Shown piece by piece: positions 44,419-55,381 of a DNA stretch of 64,000 bases. The translations under genes and the position numbers were made by a program. The stretch spans positions 186,001 to 250,000 of the forward strand of contig NZ_JASAOI010000017.1 of assembly GCF_029953285.1 (NCBI RefSeq), written 5' to 3'. How positions within the stretch are numbered: position 1 is the stretch's first letter; the number at the start of each line of letters is the position of its first letter. The notes under the pieces are model-generated. The model saw nothing but the letters and a program-made list of their open reading frames with translations, did no database searches and was not told the origin of the DNA. This stretch comes from Yinghuangia seranimata (GTDB taxonomy: Bacteria > Actinomycetota > Actinomycetes > Streptomycetales > Streptomycetaceae).

Positions 44419-44973
44419 ATGGGGAGCTCGGATACGGCGTACCGCGGGTGGGGGTTCTGGGCCTGGGACTCTCAGGTCGAGGTGTGGCTACATCTGCTCG
44501 CGGAGGAGTCCGCTGGGGTGGTCGAGCGGGTGGGATGGCTCGACGAGGCCGCGCGGGACTGGCGGGTGCAGGCGACGGCGGGGTACGTGGGATGCGTGTC
44601 CGCGGGCCTCGATCGGCACCTGGGCGGGGACGCTGATCGGGTCGCCGTCGTGCTCGGGCTGTCGGGACGCGCCCGGGCCCGGCTGATGGGATGGTCACCG
44701 GCGATCCCGACGGATGTGGTCAACGGGTTCGGTACGGGCGGCGCCGGGTCGCGGTTCGAGAGCGAGCCGAGTGTCGAGCCGTTCCTGGCTTGCGCGGACG
44801 CTTTTATGGCTCTGCTGCGCGAGGGCGTCTGCCTGCGCGCGCGCGAAGTAGCGGAAGGGCGCGCGGCGCAGGAGATTGAAGCGTTCTATGGCGGGGCGCC
44901 GGCACCGTTGCCGGATGGCGTTGTGCCTGCGGATGACGGCGAACTCGCGGCTGGGGACGCCGCCCAGTGGTGA
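44419..44973 (+). CDS. Hypothetical protein, unknown family
   Basis: A 184-residue, Trp-rich protein beginning near MGSSDTAYRGWGFWAWDSQ. Helical stretches follow (WLHLLAEESAGVVERVGWLD and RDWRVQATAGYVGCVSAGLD). It has no membrane segment and no metal or nucleotide motif. The start is uncertain: the frame is open from 44281, but ATG 44419 gives the compact product. I recognise no family. A gene-free stretch follows. Confidence 0.55.
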   Translation: MGSSDTAYRGWGFWAWDSQVEVWLHLLAEESAGVVERVGWLDEAARDWRVQATAGYVGCVSAGLDRHLGGDADRVAVVLGLSGRARARLMGWSPAIPTDVVNGFGTGGAGSRFESEPSVEPFLACADAFMALLREGVCLRAREVAEGRAAQEIEAFYGGAPAPLPDGVVPADDGELAAGDAAQW

Positions 44974-45703
44974 CGTTCGGTCGCACGTCGGCTTTTACGC
45001 GGCGCCGCCTGGTTGGCGGCGCCGCGCACCCCTTGCCCGGTTAACTCTGCCTCGCCCGGCGGCTGCACGAGCGTGCGCGTCCACCATGGCATTGGACGAG
45101 GCCGCTGCGCCCCGACAAGAGGTGCCAATGCTTCCCATGGCGTAAGCGTTGCGCGCCATGCTCCGACGGGAGCGGCGCGCGCCAGGGTGGAGGCTCGCGC
45201 GGTGTCGGCTATCCGACGAGAGGTGGCTCCACAGTGCGGTGAACGCGGCGCGGCGGGGCAGGCGGAGCTGCGGGCAGACGTTCGGGCGCGCAGCTCCGGC
45301 TGACCGTGGGTCGCGGGAGGGGCCGCCCACGGCCCGGTGCGCGGGGGGCGGTTGGCCGGGTCTCGCGCGGGCGGGGTGCCCGTCGACCCCGTGCCGGGCG
45401 CGTGGGCCGTGCGGCGTGCCGTTGGCCACGTGGCCGTCGGCGCTGCGCGTGCGGTGGCCGCGTGGCGGCGGCCGTGCGGCATGGCGGCGGCCGTGCGGCA
45501 TGGCGTCGGCCATGCAGCGTGGCGTGGGCCGTGCAGGCGTGGCGTGGGCCGTGAGGCGTGCCGTTGGCCGCGTGGCGCCGGCGGCGTGCCGTTGGTCGCC
45601 TGGTGTGACGGGCCAGGGCCGCCTCTGCGTTCGCTCAGGAGGGCGTCAGGCGGCGCCGGGGGCGTCAGGCCGAGGGTGGGCCGGGCCCCGCCGGGTTAGG
45701 GCC
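44974..45703. other. Gene-free 730-nt region
   Basis: I see no credible gene between the unknown gene and the polyprenyl synthase stop. Several long open frames exist on both strands, but they are Arg/Pro/Gly-rich low-complexity products of GC bias. The right half carries degenerate repeats of GGCGTGCCGTTGGCC type, including the minisatellite at 45467. Confidence 0.6.
45467..45562. repeat. 19-nt degenerate tandem repeat (five units)
   Basis: GGCGGCCGTGCGGCATGGC occurs twice in perfect tandem (45467-45485, 45486-45504). Three diverged copies follow to 45562 with the pattern GTSGGCCRTGmrGCGTGsC. It lies in the gene-free stretch. It probably arose by slippage; no function is evident. Confidence 0.7.
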
Positions 45704-46702
45704 TCAGCAGCTGCGTTCGACGACCAGTTCGCACAGGGACTGGAGGGCCTGCTTGGCCGGGCAGTCCGGGAGGGGGGTCAGGACGTCGCGGGCCTCGTCG
45801 GCGTAGCGGCGGGTGTCTTCGCGCGCGCGTTCGAGGGCCGGGTGGGCGCGGAGGAGGGTGAGGGCCTCGGCGTGCTGGTCGTCGTCGGTCAGGGGGCCGG
45901 AGAGCAGGCCGACGAGGTGGGCGTCCTGGGGCTGCGCGGTGGCGCGCAGGTGGAGGACGGGGAGGGTGGGGACGCCTTCGCGGAGGTCGGTGCCGGGGGT
46001 CTTGCCGGACTCGGTGGAGTCGCTGGCGATGTCGAGGACGTCGTCGGCGAGCTGGAAGGCGACGCCGATGCGCTCGCCGTAGCGGGTGAGGATCTCGACG
46101 ACCTGGTCGTCGGCGCCGGCGAACATGGCGCCGAACTGGCCCGCGGTGGCGATGAGCGACCCGGTCTTGTCGGCGATGACGGCGAGGTAGTGCTCGACGG
46201 GGTCGTCGCCGGGGTTGGGGCCGACGGTTTCGCGGATCTGGCCTGTGACAAGTCGAGCGAAGGCGCGGGCCTGGATGCGGACCGCCTCGTCGCCGAGGTC
46301 GGCGACGATCTCGGAGGCCTTGGCGAAGAGGAAGTCGCCGGTGAGGATGGCGACGGAGTTGTCCCAGCGGGCGTTGGCGCTGGGTGCGCCGCGGCGCAGG
46401 GCGGCCTCGTCCATGACGTCGTCGTGGTAGAGCGTCGCGAGGTGGGTGAGCTCGCAGACGACGGCGGCGGGGACGACGCCGGGCGCCTGGGGGTCGCCGA
46501 ACTGGGCGGCGAGGAGGGTCAGCAAGGGCCGGAACCGCTTGCCGCCCGCCTCGACCAGGTGCCGCGACGTCTGGGTGAGGTACGGGAACTCGCTCTTGGT
46601 GGCGGCGAGGAGCTCCTGCTCCACCGCCGCCATCCCGGCGCGGATCTCCGCGTCCAGTTCACCGTCATGGACGCTCAGCCCGAAGGGCCCCACGATCGTC
46701 AT
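45704..46702 (-). CDS. Long-chain polyprenyl diphosphate synthase
   Basis: A 332-residue trans-prenyltransferase. The first Asp-rich motif is YHDDVMDEA (DDxxD, about residue 112) and the second is FQLADDVLDIASD (about residue 238). GGKRFRPLL and the GQIRETVG region are also present. Bulky residues before the first motif (THLATLYHDD) fit long-chain products. It most likely makes the menaquinone side chain, fitting its place 44 nt behind nuoN on the same strand. The start is ATG 46702. Chain length cannot be read with certainty. Confidence 0.88.
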   Translation of the reverse strand: MTIVGPFGLSVHDGELDAEIRAGMAAVEQELLAATKSEFPYLTQTSRHLVEAGGKRFRPLLTLLAAQFGDPQAPGVVPAAVVCELTHLATLYHDDVMDEAALRRGAPSANARWDNSVAILTGDFLFAKASEIVADLGDEAVRIQARAFARLVTGQIRETVGPNPGDDPVEHYLAVIADKTGSLIATAGQFGAMFAGADDQVVEILTRYGERIGVAFQLADDVLDIASDSTESGKTPGTDLREGVPTLPVLHLRATAQPQDAHLVGLLSGPLTDDDQHAEALTLLRAHPALERAREDTRRYADEARDVLTPLPDCPAKQALQSLCELVVERSC

Positions 46703-46746
46703 GCCGGTGCACTCCTCATGGTCGCGCAGCGTATCTGCGCCTGCTG

Positions 46747-48330
46747 CTAATGGACGAACAGGGCGGCCTTGTCCGCGAGGTCGAGGACCGGCTGCGGCAC
46801 GATGCCAAGGACCACCGTAACCGTTACCCCCAACGCGATGGCAGCGGTGGTCATCACGCTGGGCACGACGACCGTCGGACCGTCGGCCCGGGGCTCCGAG
46901 AAGAACATCAGCACGATGACCCGGACATAGAAGAACGCGGCGATGGCAGAACACAGCACACCGACGATCACAAGCGATCCCGCACCGCCATCCGCGGCCG
47001 CCTGGAATACCGCGAACTTTCCGGAGAAACCGCTGGTCAGGGGGATTCCGGCAAAGGCCAGGAGGAACACCGCAAACACCCCGGCGACCAGCGGCGAGCG
47101 CCGCCCGAGACCCGCCCAACGGGACAGATGGGTCGCTTCGCCGCCCGCGTCGCGGACCAGCGTCACGACCGCGAACGCACCCAGAGTGACGAAGCCATAA
47201 GCGACCAGATAGAACAGCGTCGACGACGCGCCGGCCTCGTTGGCCGCGATCATTCCGGTGAGGATGAACCCGGCGTGCGCGATCGACGAGTACGCCAGCA
47301 TGCGCTTGACGTCCGTCTGGGTGATGGCGATCACCGCGCCGACGACCATTGTGACGATCGCGACACCGGTCATCATCGGCCGCCAGTCCCACTTCATGCC
47401 CGGCAGCGCCACGTAGAAGAACCGCAGCAGCGCGCCGAACGCGGCGACCTTGGTGGCCGACGCCATGAAGCCGGTGATCGGGGTCGGCGCGCCCTGGTAC
47501 ACGTCCGGCGTCCACGAGTGGAACGGCACCGCGCCGACCTTGAACAGCAGGCCGACCGCGACCATCGCCAGCCCGATCAGCAGCAGCGCGTCGTTGTCCA
47601 TCGCGCCGCCGGTGGCCACCGCGATGCGGTCGAGCCGGACACTGCCCGAGTAGCCGTACAGCAGCGCCACGCCGAACAGGAAGAACGCCGACGAGAACGC
47701 GCCGAGCAGGAAGTACTTCAGCGCGGCCTCCTGCGACAGCAGGCGGCGACGACGGGCCAGCCCGCACAGCAGGTACAGCGGCAGCGACATGACCTCGAGC
47801 GCCACGAACAGCGTCAGCAGGTCGTTGGCGGCCGGGAAGAGCAGCATGCCGCCGAGCGCGAACATCGCCAGCGGGTAGACCTCGGTCTGCCGCAGCCCGG
47901 CCGCGGCGGCCTCCTTCTCCTGCGCGCTGCCGGGCGCGGCCGCGGCCTGCGGCGCGAAGGCGTCCCCGCCGGGCTCCAGCTTGCGCTCGGCCATCAGCAG
48001 GACCGACACGATGCCGAGCAGCAGCAGCGTGCCCTGGAGGAACAGCGTGGGCCCGTCGACGGCGACCGCCCCGACCGCCGCGATCTCGCCGCCGCTGTCC
48101 TTCACGCCCGGGATGAGCGCGAGGACCGCGCCGAACGCGGCGGCCATGCCGCCGAGCGCGACCACCAGATGGGTGACGTAGCGCGCCTTGCGCGGCACGA
48201 ACGCCTCGACGAGCACTCCGGCCACCGCGATGCCGAACACGATGAGCATCGGCGACAGCTTGCCGTACTCGATGCTCGGCGCCGGCACCTTGTCCGCGGC
48301 GTCCGCGGCGAGCTGAAGACCCGAGCTCAC
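46747..48330 (-). CDS. nuoN: Complex I subunit N, complete operon
   Basis: A 527-residue antiporter-like subunit: LFVALEVMSLPLYLLCGLAR (helix 5 Glu), [33 protein letters not shown] (helix 7 Lys), DVKRMLAYSSIAHAGFIL. An Ala/Glu/Pro-rich cytoplasmic loop (about 125-155, GGDAFAPQAAAAPGSAQEKE) is inserted between helices, a common actinomycete feature. Start GTG 48330 overlaps the nuoM stop (GTGA). It is the last gene of nuoA-N. Confidence 0.95.
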   Translation of the reverse strand: MSSGLQLAADAADKVPAPSIEYGKLSPMLIVFGIAVAGVLVEAFVPRKARYVTHLVVALGGMAAAFGAVLALIPGVKDSGGEIAAVGAVAVDGPTLFLQGTLLLLGIVSVLLMAERKLEPGGDAFAPQAAAAPGSAQEKEAAAAGLRQTEVYPLAMFALGGMLLFPAANDLLTLFVALEVMSLPLYLLCGLARRRRLLSQEAALKYFLLGAFSSAFFLFGVALLYGYSGSVRLDRIAVATGGAMDNDALLLIGLAMVAVGLLFKVGAVPFHSWTPDVYQGAPTPITGFMASATKVAAFGALLRFFYVALPGMKWDWRPMMTGVAIVTMVVGAVIAITQTDVKRMLAYSSIAHAGFILTGMIAANEAGASSTLFYLVAYGFVTLGAFAVVTLVRDAGGEATHLSRWAGLGRRSPLVAGVFAVFLLAFAGIPLTSGFSGKFAVFQAAADGGAGSLVIVGVLCSAIAAFFYVRVIVLMFFSEPRADGPTVVVPSVMTTAAIALGVTVTVVLGIVPQPVLDLADKAALFVH

Positions 48331-49955
48331 TTGTTGCCTCCGAGGGGGGTGACGGCGGCGACCTGCTCGATCGGGTGGGAGGGCGCCGGATCGGTCTTCT
48401 CCACCTGGCTGAGCGTGTCGTCGACGGCGGGGTTGACGACGTCGAGGACCGGCTTCGGGTACACGCCGAGCACCAGCAGCAGCGCGATCAGCGGCGCGAC
48501 GACGACGAGCTCGCGCACGTTCAGGTCGCGGATCTTCTCGACGCCCGCCTTGACCGGGCCGGTCATGGTGCGCTGGTAGAGCACCAGGACGTACAGCGCG
48601 GCCAGGATGATGCCGAACGTCGCCACGATGCCCGCGGCCTGGTACCGCGAGAACGTGCCGACCAGGACCAGGAACTCGCTGACGAACGGCGCCAGTCCGG
48701 GCAGCGACAGGGTCGCGAGGCCCGCCACCAGGAACGTGCCGGCGAGCAGCGGCGCGACCTTCTGCACACCGCCGAAGTCGGCGATCGTCTTGCTGCCGCG
48801 CCGGCTGATGAGGAACCCGGCGACCAGCAGCAGCGCGGCTGTCGAGAACCCGTGGTTGACCATGTAGAGCGTCGCGCCGGACTGGCCCTGGCTGGTCAGC
48901 GCGAAGATGCCCACGATGATGAAGCCGAAGTGGGAGATCGACGTGTAGGCGATCAGCCGTTTGATGTCGGTCTGGCCGACCGCGAGCAGCGCGCCGTAGA
49001 TGATCCCGATGATCGCCAGCGTGACGACCAGCGGCGCGAACGTCTTCGACGCGTTGGGGAACAGCGCCAGGCAGTACCGCAGCATCGCGAACGTGCCGAC
49101 CTTGTCGACCATCGCGGTCACCAGCACCGCGATGCCCGGCGTGGCCTCGGTCATGGTGTCCGGCAGCCAGGTGTGGAACGGCCACAGCGGCGCCTTGACC
49201 GCGAACGCGAACATGAAGCCGAGGAACATCGCCTTCTCGGCGGTCGGGTTCAGGTTGAGTTCGCCGGTGCCGACCGCCTGCGTGATCCGCATGAGGTCGA
49301 AGGTGCCCTGCCCCGCGCCGCCCAGGTCGGCGTCGGCCGTCGCGACGTACAGCGCGACGACCGCGGCCAGCATGACCAGGCCGCCGAGCAGGTTGTAGAG
49401 CAGGAACTTGACCGCGGCGTAAGAGCGCTGCGCGCCGCCGAAGCCGCCGATGAGGAAGTACATCGGGATGAGCATGGCTTCGAAGAACACGTAGAAGACG
49501 AAGATGTCGGTGGCCGCGAAGGACACCACCACCATCGCCTCGACGGCCAGCATCAGCGCGAAGAACGCGTGCGTCGAGCGCGGCGCCGCCGTGTCGCCGA
49601 CCGTTCCGTCCATGCGGACCTGCGGCGCGTCCGCGTCGTTCCAGGACGCCAGGACCAGCACCGGCATGAGCACCGCCGTCAGCAGGATCAGCACCACGCC
49701 GATCCCGTCGACGCCGAGCGCCCAGTGCACGCCGAACTGCTTGATCCAGGTGTGGTTCTCGGTCAACTGGAAGCGGTCGCCGTTCGGCGAGAACTTCACC
49801 GTGACCGCGATCGCCAGCGCGAGTTCGACGAGCGTCACCAGCAGCGCCACGTTCTTCGCCAGCGCGCGCTTGCCCGCCGGCACCGCCGCGACCAGCAGCG
49901 CGCCCGCGAACGGCACCGCGGCCAGCACCGTCAGCCAGGGGAAGTTGCCGCTCAT
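48327..49955 (-). CDS. nuoM: Complex I subunit M, complete operon
   Basis: A 542-residue proton-pumping subunit with VFYVFFEAMLIPMYFLIGGF (Glu), AVKAPLWPFHTWLPDTMTEA (Lys), DIKRLIAYTSISHFGFIIVG and about 14 helices. The polar C-terminal tail is about 35 residues. It begins 52 nt after nuoL, the longest gap within this part of the operon. Confidence 0.95.
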   Translation of the reverse strand: MSGNFPWLTVLAAVPFAGALLVAAVPAGKRALAKNVALLVTLVELALAIAVTVKFSPNGDRFQLTENHTWIKQFGVHWALGVDGIGVVLILLTAVLMPVLVLASWNDADAPQVRMDGTVGDTAAPRSTHAFFALMLAVEAMVVVSFAATDIFVFYVFFEAMLIPMYFLIGGFGGAQRSYAAVKFLLYNLLGGLVMLAAVVALYVATADADLGGAGQGTFDLMRITQAVGTGELNLNPTAEKAMFLGFMFAFAVKAPLWPFHTWLPDTMTEATPGIAVLVTAMVDKVGTFAMLRYCLALFPNASKTFAPLVVTLAIIGIIYGALLAVGQTDIKRLIAYTSISHFGFIIVGIFALTSQGQSGATLYMVNHGFSTAALLLVAGFLISRRGSKTIADFGGVQKVAPLLAGTFLVAGLATLSLPGLAPFVSEFLVLVGTFSRYQAAGIVATFGIILAALYVLVLYQRTMTGPVKAGVEKIRDLNVRELVVVAPLIALLLVLGVYPKPVLDVVNPAVDDTLSQVEKTDPAPSHPIEQVAAVTPLGGNK

Positions 49956-50007
49956 CGCTGTCCCTCCGCCTCGTCGAATCCTGCCGGAAGCCTGAACGGA
50001 CGGGCCA

Positions 50008-52008
<2,001 letters not shown>

Positions 52009-52015
52009 CAGTCCC

Positions 52016-52315
52016 CTACCACTTCATCAGGTTGGCGTCGTCGACCGAGGCCGTACGGCGGCTGCGGAAGATGGCGATGATGATGGACAGACCCACCACG
52101 ACCTCGGCGGCCGCGACGACCATCGTGAAGAACGCGATGACCTGGCCGTCGTAGTTGCCGTGCATCCGCGCGAAGGTCACGAACGCGAGGTTCGTGGCGT
52201 TGAGCATCAGCTCGACGCACATGAACACCACGATCGCGTTGCGCCGCAGCAGCACGCCCGCCGCGCCGACGGTGAACAGCAGCGCCGCCAGGTACAGGTA
52301 GTTCGCCGGGTTCAT
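52016..52315 (-). CDS. nuoK: Complex I subunit K, complete operon
   Basis: A 99-residue three-helix subunit with the two key glutamates in [20 protein letters not shown] and [19 protein letters not shown]. It has standard length, ending in NLMKW without the Arg-rich tail of the copy at 19464. ATG 52315 overlaps the nuoJ stop. Confidence 0.95.
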   Translation of the reverse strand: MNPANYLYLAALLFTVGAAGVLLRRNAIVVFMCVELMLNATNLAFVTFARMHGNYDGQVIAFFTMVVAAAEVVVGLSIIIAIFRSRRTASVDDANLMKW

Positions 52316-53361
52316 GAGCGCGACTCCTTCGATCCAGCTCCGGCCGCGACCGAGTCGCCGTGCGGGGTCCCGGCCTCGTCAGGGTCCTGGTCGGCCGCGC
52401 CGTCCGGCTCGCCGTCGGGCGCACCGCCCTCGGTGGGCTCGCCGCCCTCCTCGCCCTCGTGCCGCGCGGTCGGTACGTCGCCGCGCTGCTCCATCCACAC
52501 CTCGCCGCTCTCCTCCAACTCCGCGACCCTGTGGACCGGTTCGCGACTGACGTCGCGCACCTGGCCGCGGGCCCGCAGCGTCTGGTTGACCGACAGCTCG
52601 GAGATGGAGCCGTCGGGCAGCAGCGCGGGGATGTCGACCGCGTTGTGCCGCGCGTACACACCGGGCGCGGGCAGCGGCGCGAGGTTGATGTTCTCGCGCA
52701 CGCGCGCCTCGGACAGCTCGCGCTGCGTCTTGCGGGGCGTGAGCCGCTCGCGGTGCGCGAGCACCATCGCGCCGAGCGCCGCGGTGATCAGCAGGGCGCT
52801 GGTGATCTCGAACGCCCAGATATAGCGGGTGAAGATGATGTGCGCGAGGCCCTCGACGTTCCGGTTCTGGGCGATCAGCTCGCCCTCGGTGCCGCTCGGC
52901 GCGGGCGCGCCCGACGGCGACGTGCCGCCGCTGTACCCGGCGAACGAGCCGAGCGACGCGTTCGCGATGCCCGCGACCAGCAGGATGCCGAAGCCGAGCC
53001 CGACCGCCACCGCGGCGACCCGCTGCCCGCGCAGCGTCTCCTTGAGCGAGTCCACCGACGAGACGCCGACCAGCATCAGCACGAACAGGAACAGCATCAT
53101 GACCGCGCCCGTGTAGACGACGATCTGGACGATGCCGAGGAACACCGCGCCCTGCGCCATGTAGAACAGCGCCAGGCACACCATCGTCGAGGCCAGGCAC
53201 AGCGCGCTGTGCACGGCCTTCTTCATGAAGACCGTGCCCAGCGCGCCCAGCAGCGCGACCGCGGCGAGGATCCAGAACTGCACCGCCTCGCCGGTCGAGG
53301 TGCGGGTGAGCTGTTCCGCGAGGACCACGCCCCCCGCCACCCCGTCAGCGCTCATGCTCAT
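52312..53361 (-). CDS. nuoJ: Complex I subunit J with long hydrophilic extension
   Basis: A 349-residue subunit. The five-helix core (about 25-205) has [20 protein letters not shown] and ends [20 protein letters not shown]. The remaining about 140 residues are hydrophilic: a [20 protein letters not shown] segment conserved in actinomycete NuoJ, then an acidic Gly/Glu/Asp-rich disordered tail. The paralogue at 19843 lacks this extension. ATG 53361 or 53355 may be the start; both follow the nuoI overlap. Confidence 0.93.
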   Translation of the reverse strand: MSMSADGVAGGVVLAEQLTRTSTGEAVQFWILAAVALLGALGTVFMKKAVHSALCLASTMVCLALFYMAQGAVFLGIVQIVVYTGAVMMLFLFVLMLVGVSSVDSLKETLRGQRVAAVAVGLGFGILLVAGIANASLGSFAGYSGGTSPSGAPAPSGTEGELIAQNRNVEGLAHIIFTRYIWAFEITSALLITAALGAMVLAHRERLTPRKTQRELSEARVRENINLAPLPAPGVYARHNAVDIPALLPDGSISELSVNQTLRARGQVRDVSREPVHRVAELEESGEVWMEQRGDVPTARHEGEEGGEPTEGGAPDGEPDGAADQDPDEAGTPHGDSVAAGAGSKESRS

Positions 53362-53966
53362 CGCACACCCGCTTCGTGCTCGTCGGGAGCCGCGCTCTCA
53401 CCGTCGGGCTCGGGGGCCGACGGCTCCGCGCCCTGCGTGACGGTGCCCGGTGCGGCCTCGGTGACCTTCCCGAGGTAGTAGTCGCGCTCCTCCATACCCG
53501 GGTACATCGCGTGCGGCGGGGCGACCATGCCCTCGTGCAGCGGCGCGAGGAGCTGCTCCTTGGTGAAGATCAGGCTCTCGCGCGTCTTGTCCGCGAGCTC
53601 GTAGAAGTTGGTCATCGTGAGCGCCCGGGTCGGGCACGCCTCGATGCACAGGCCGCAGAAGATGCAGCGCAGGTAGTTGATCTGGTACGTGCGGCCGTAC
53701 CGCTCACCCGGCGAGAAGCGCTCCTCGTCGGTGTTGTCCGCGCCCTCGACGTAGATCGCGTCCGCCGGGCACGCCCACGCGCACAGCTCGCAGCCCACAC
53801 ACTTCTCGAGCCCGTCGGGATGCCGGTTGAGCTGGTGCCGGCCGTGGTAGCGCGGCGCCGTCGGCTTCTTCTCGAACGGGTAGAACTCGGTGTTCGCCTT
53901 CTTGAACATCGTCGCGAAGGTGACGCCGAAGCCCGCGACGGGTCCCAGGAAACCGCCCACGGTCAC
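53358..53966 (-). CDS. nuoI: Complex I ferredoxin-like subunit I, complete operon
   Basis: A 202-residue subunit with two [4Fe-4S] motifs, [12 protein letters not shown] (about 59-70) and [12 protein letters not shown] (about 101-112), carrying N6a and N6b between NuoG and NuoB. The acidic C-terminal tail of about 35 residues has no motif. GTG 53966 overlaps the nuoH stop (GTGA). Confidence 0.95.
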   Translation of the reverse strand: MTVGGFLGPVAGFGVTFATMFKKANTEFYPFEKKPTAPRYHGRHQLNRHPDGLEKCVGCELCAWACPADAIYVEGADNTDEERFSPGERYGRTYQINYLRCIFCGLCIEACPTRALTMTNFYELADKTRESLIFTKEQLLAPLHEGMVAPPHAMYPGMEERDYYLGKVTEAAPGTVTQGAEPSAPEPDGESAAPDEHEAGVR

Positions 53967-55381
53967 ACCTCCTTGTCCGTGGCGTCGGTGGCGGACTCGT
54001 CGTCCGCCGAGCCGGTCCCGTTCCCGTTCCCGACCATGGCGCCCACCGGCTCGGCGCGCCGGACCGCGCGACGCGGCACGGGCGGCAGCTCCTGTCCGGG
54101 CAGCGGCGGTACGGGGAACCCGCCGGCCATCGGGTCGAACGGCTCGGCCGCGCCCGGCGCCCCGGGCGGCGGTTGGGCCGCCTTGGCCTTCTCCTCCTCG
54201 TCGTCCGTCCCGCGGAACATGTCCCAGACGACGGACAGCACGAGGATCGCGATGATCGCTCCGGCGATGCCGAGCACGATGCCGCGGTAGTCGTAGCCCT
54301 CGTTCTTCATCGCGCGCACCGTGGCGATGAGCATCAGCCAGACGAGCGAGGTGGGGATCAGCACCTTCCAGCCGAGGCGCATGAACTGGTCGTACCGCAG
54401 GCGGGGAAGCGTGCCGCGCAGCCAGATGAAGAGGAAGAGGAACAGCTGCACCTTGAGGAAGTACCAGAGCAGCGTCCACCAGCCGCTGTTCGCGCCGTCC
54501 CACACCGCGGTGATCGGCCACGGCGCGCGGTAGCCGCCGAGGAACAGCGTCGTCGCGAGCGACGACACGACGACCATGTTCACGTACTCGGCGAGGAAGA
54601 ACAGCGCGAACTTCAGCGACGAGTACTCGGTGTGGAAGCCGCCGACCAGCTCGCCCTCGGCCTCGGGGAGGTCGAACGGCGCACGGTTGGTCTCGCCGAC
54701 CATCGCGACGATGTAGATGATGAACGACACCGGCAGCAGCACCGCGAACCAGGTGTCGCCCTGCTGTCCGACGATCGTCGACGTCGACATCGAGCCGGAG
54801 TAGAGGAACACGCCCGCGAAGCTGAGGCCCATCGCGACCTCGTACGAGATCATCTGGGCGGTGCTGCGCAGCGAGCCGAGCAGCGGGTACGTCGAGCCCG
54901 ACGACCACCCGGCGAGCACAATGCCGTAGATGCCTACCGACGCGGTCGCCAGGATGTACAGCACGCCCACCGGCAGGTCGGTCAGCTGCAGGTGCGTCTG
55001 GTGTCCGAACATCGACACCTGGCCGCCCATCGGGATCACGGCGAACGCCATGAACGCGGGGACCATCGAGACGACCGGCGCCAGGATGTAGACCGGCTTG
55101 TCGGCGGCCTTGACGATGATGTCTTCCTTGAACGCCAGCTTGACGCCGTCCGCGAGGGACTGCAGCAGGCCCTGCGGGCCGACGTGCTTGGGGCCGATGC
55201 GCATCTGCATCCACGCGACGACCTTGCGCTCCCACCAGATGGCGAAGAGCGTCATGACGACGCAGAACGCGAAGACCAGCACCGCCTTGAACAGGATCAG
55301 CCACCACGGGTCCGACGCGAAGCCGACGGGGTCGGCCGCGAGGTCGGTGGTGGCCGCCAGTTCGGCGAGCCTCTGGCTCAT
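53963..55381 (-). CDS. nuoH: Complex I subunit H, complete operon
   Basis: A 472-residue quinone-site subunit. [25 protein letters not shown] is split here as [20 protein letters not shown] plus [27 protein letters not shown] and [16 protein letters not shown] are canonical. It is longer than most bacterial NuoH (about 325) because of a hydrophilic Pro/Ala-rich C-terminal tail (about 390-472), typical of actinomycetes. ATG 55381 overlaps the nuoG stop (TGATG). Confidence 0.94.
   Translation of the reverse strand: MSQRLAELAATTDLAADPVGFASDPWWLILFKAVLVFAFCVVMTLFAIWWERKVVAWMQMRIGPKHVGPQGLLQSLADGVKLAFKEDIIVKAADKPVYILAPVVSMVPAFMAFAVIPMGGQVSMFGHQTHLQLTDLPVGVLYILATASVGIYGIVLAGWSSGSTYPLLGSLRSTAQMISYEVAMGLSFAGVFLYSGSMSTSTIVGQQGDTWFAVLLPVSFIIYIVAMVGETNRAPFDLPEAEGELVGGFHTEYSSLKFALFFLAEYVNMVVVSSLATTLFLGGYRAPWPITAVWDGANSGWWTLLWYFLKVQLFLFLFIWLRGTLPRLRYDQFMRLGWKVLIPTSLVWLMLIATVRAMKNEGYDYRGIVLGIAGAIIAILVLSVVWDMFRGTDDEEEKAKAAQPPPGAPGAAEPFDPMAGGFPVPPLPGQELPPVPRRAVRRAEPVGAMVGNGNGTGSADDESATDATDKEV

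Noticed and set aside
44886-45700. Overlapping open frames on both strands in the gene-free region
   Set aside because: Products are Arg/Ala/Pro/Gly low-complexity, overlap the minisatellite, and lack ribosome binding sites and family motifs.
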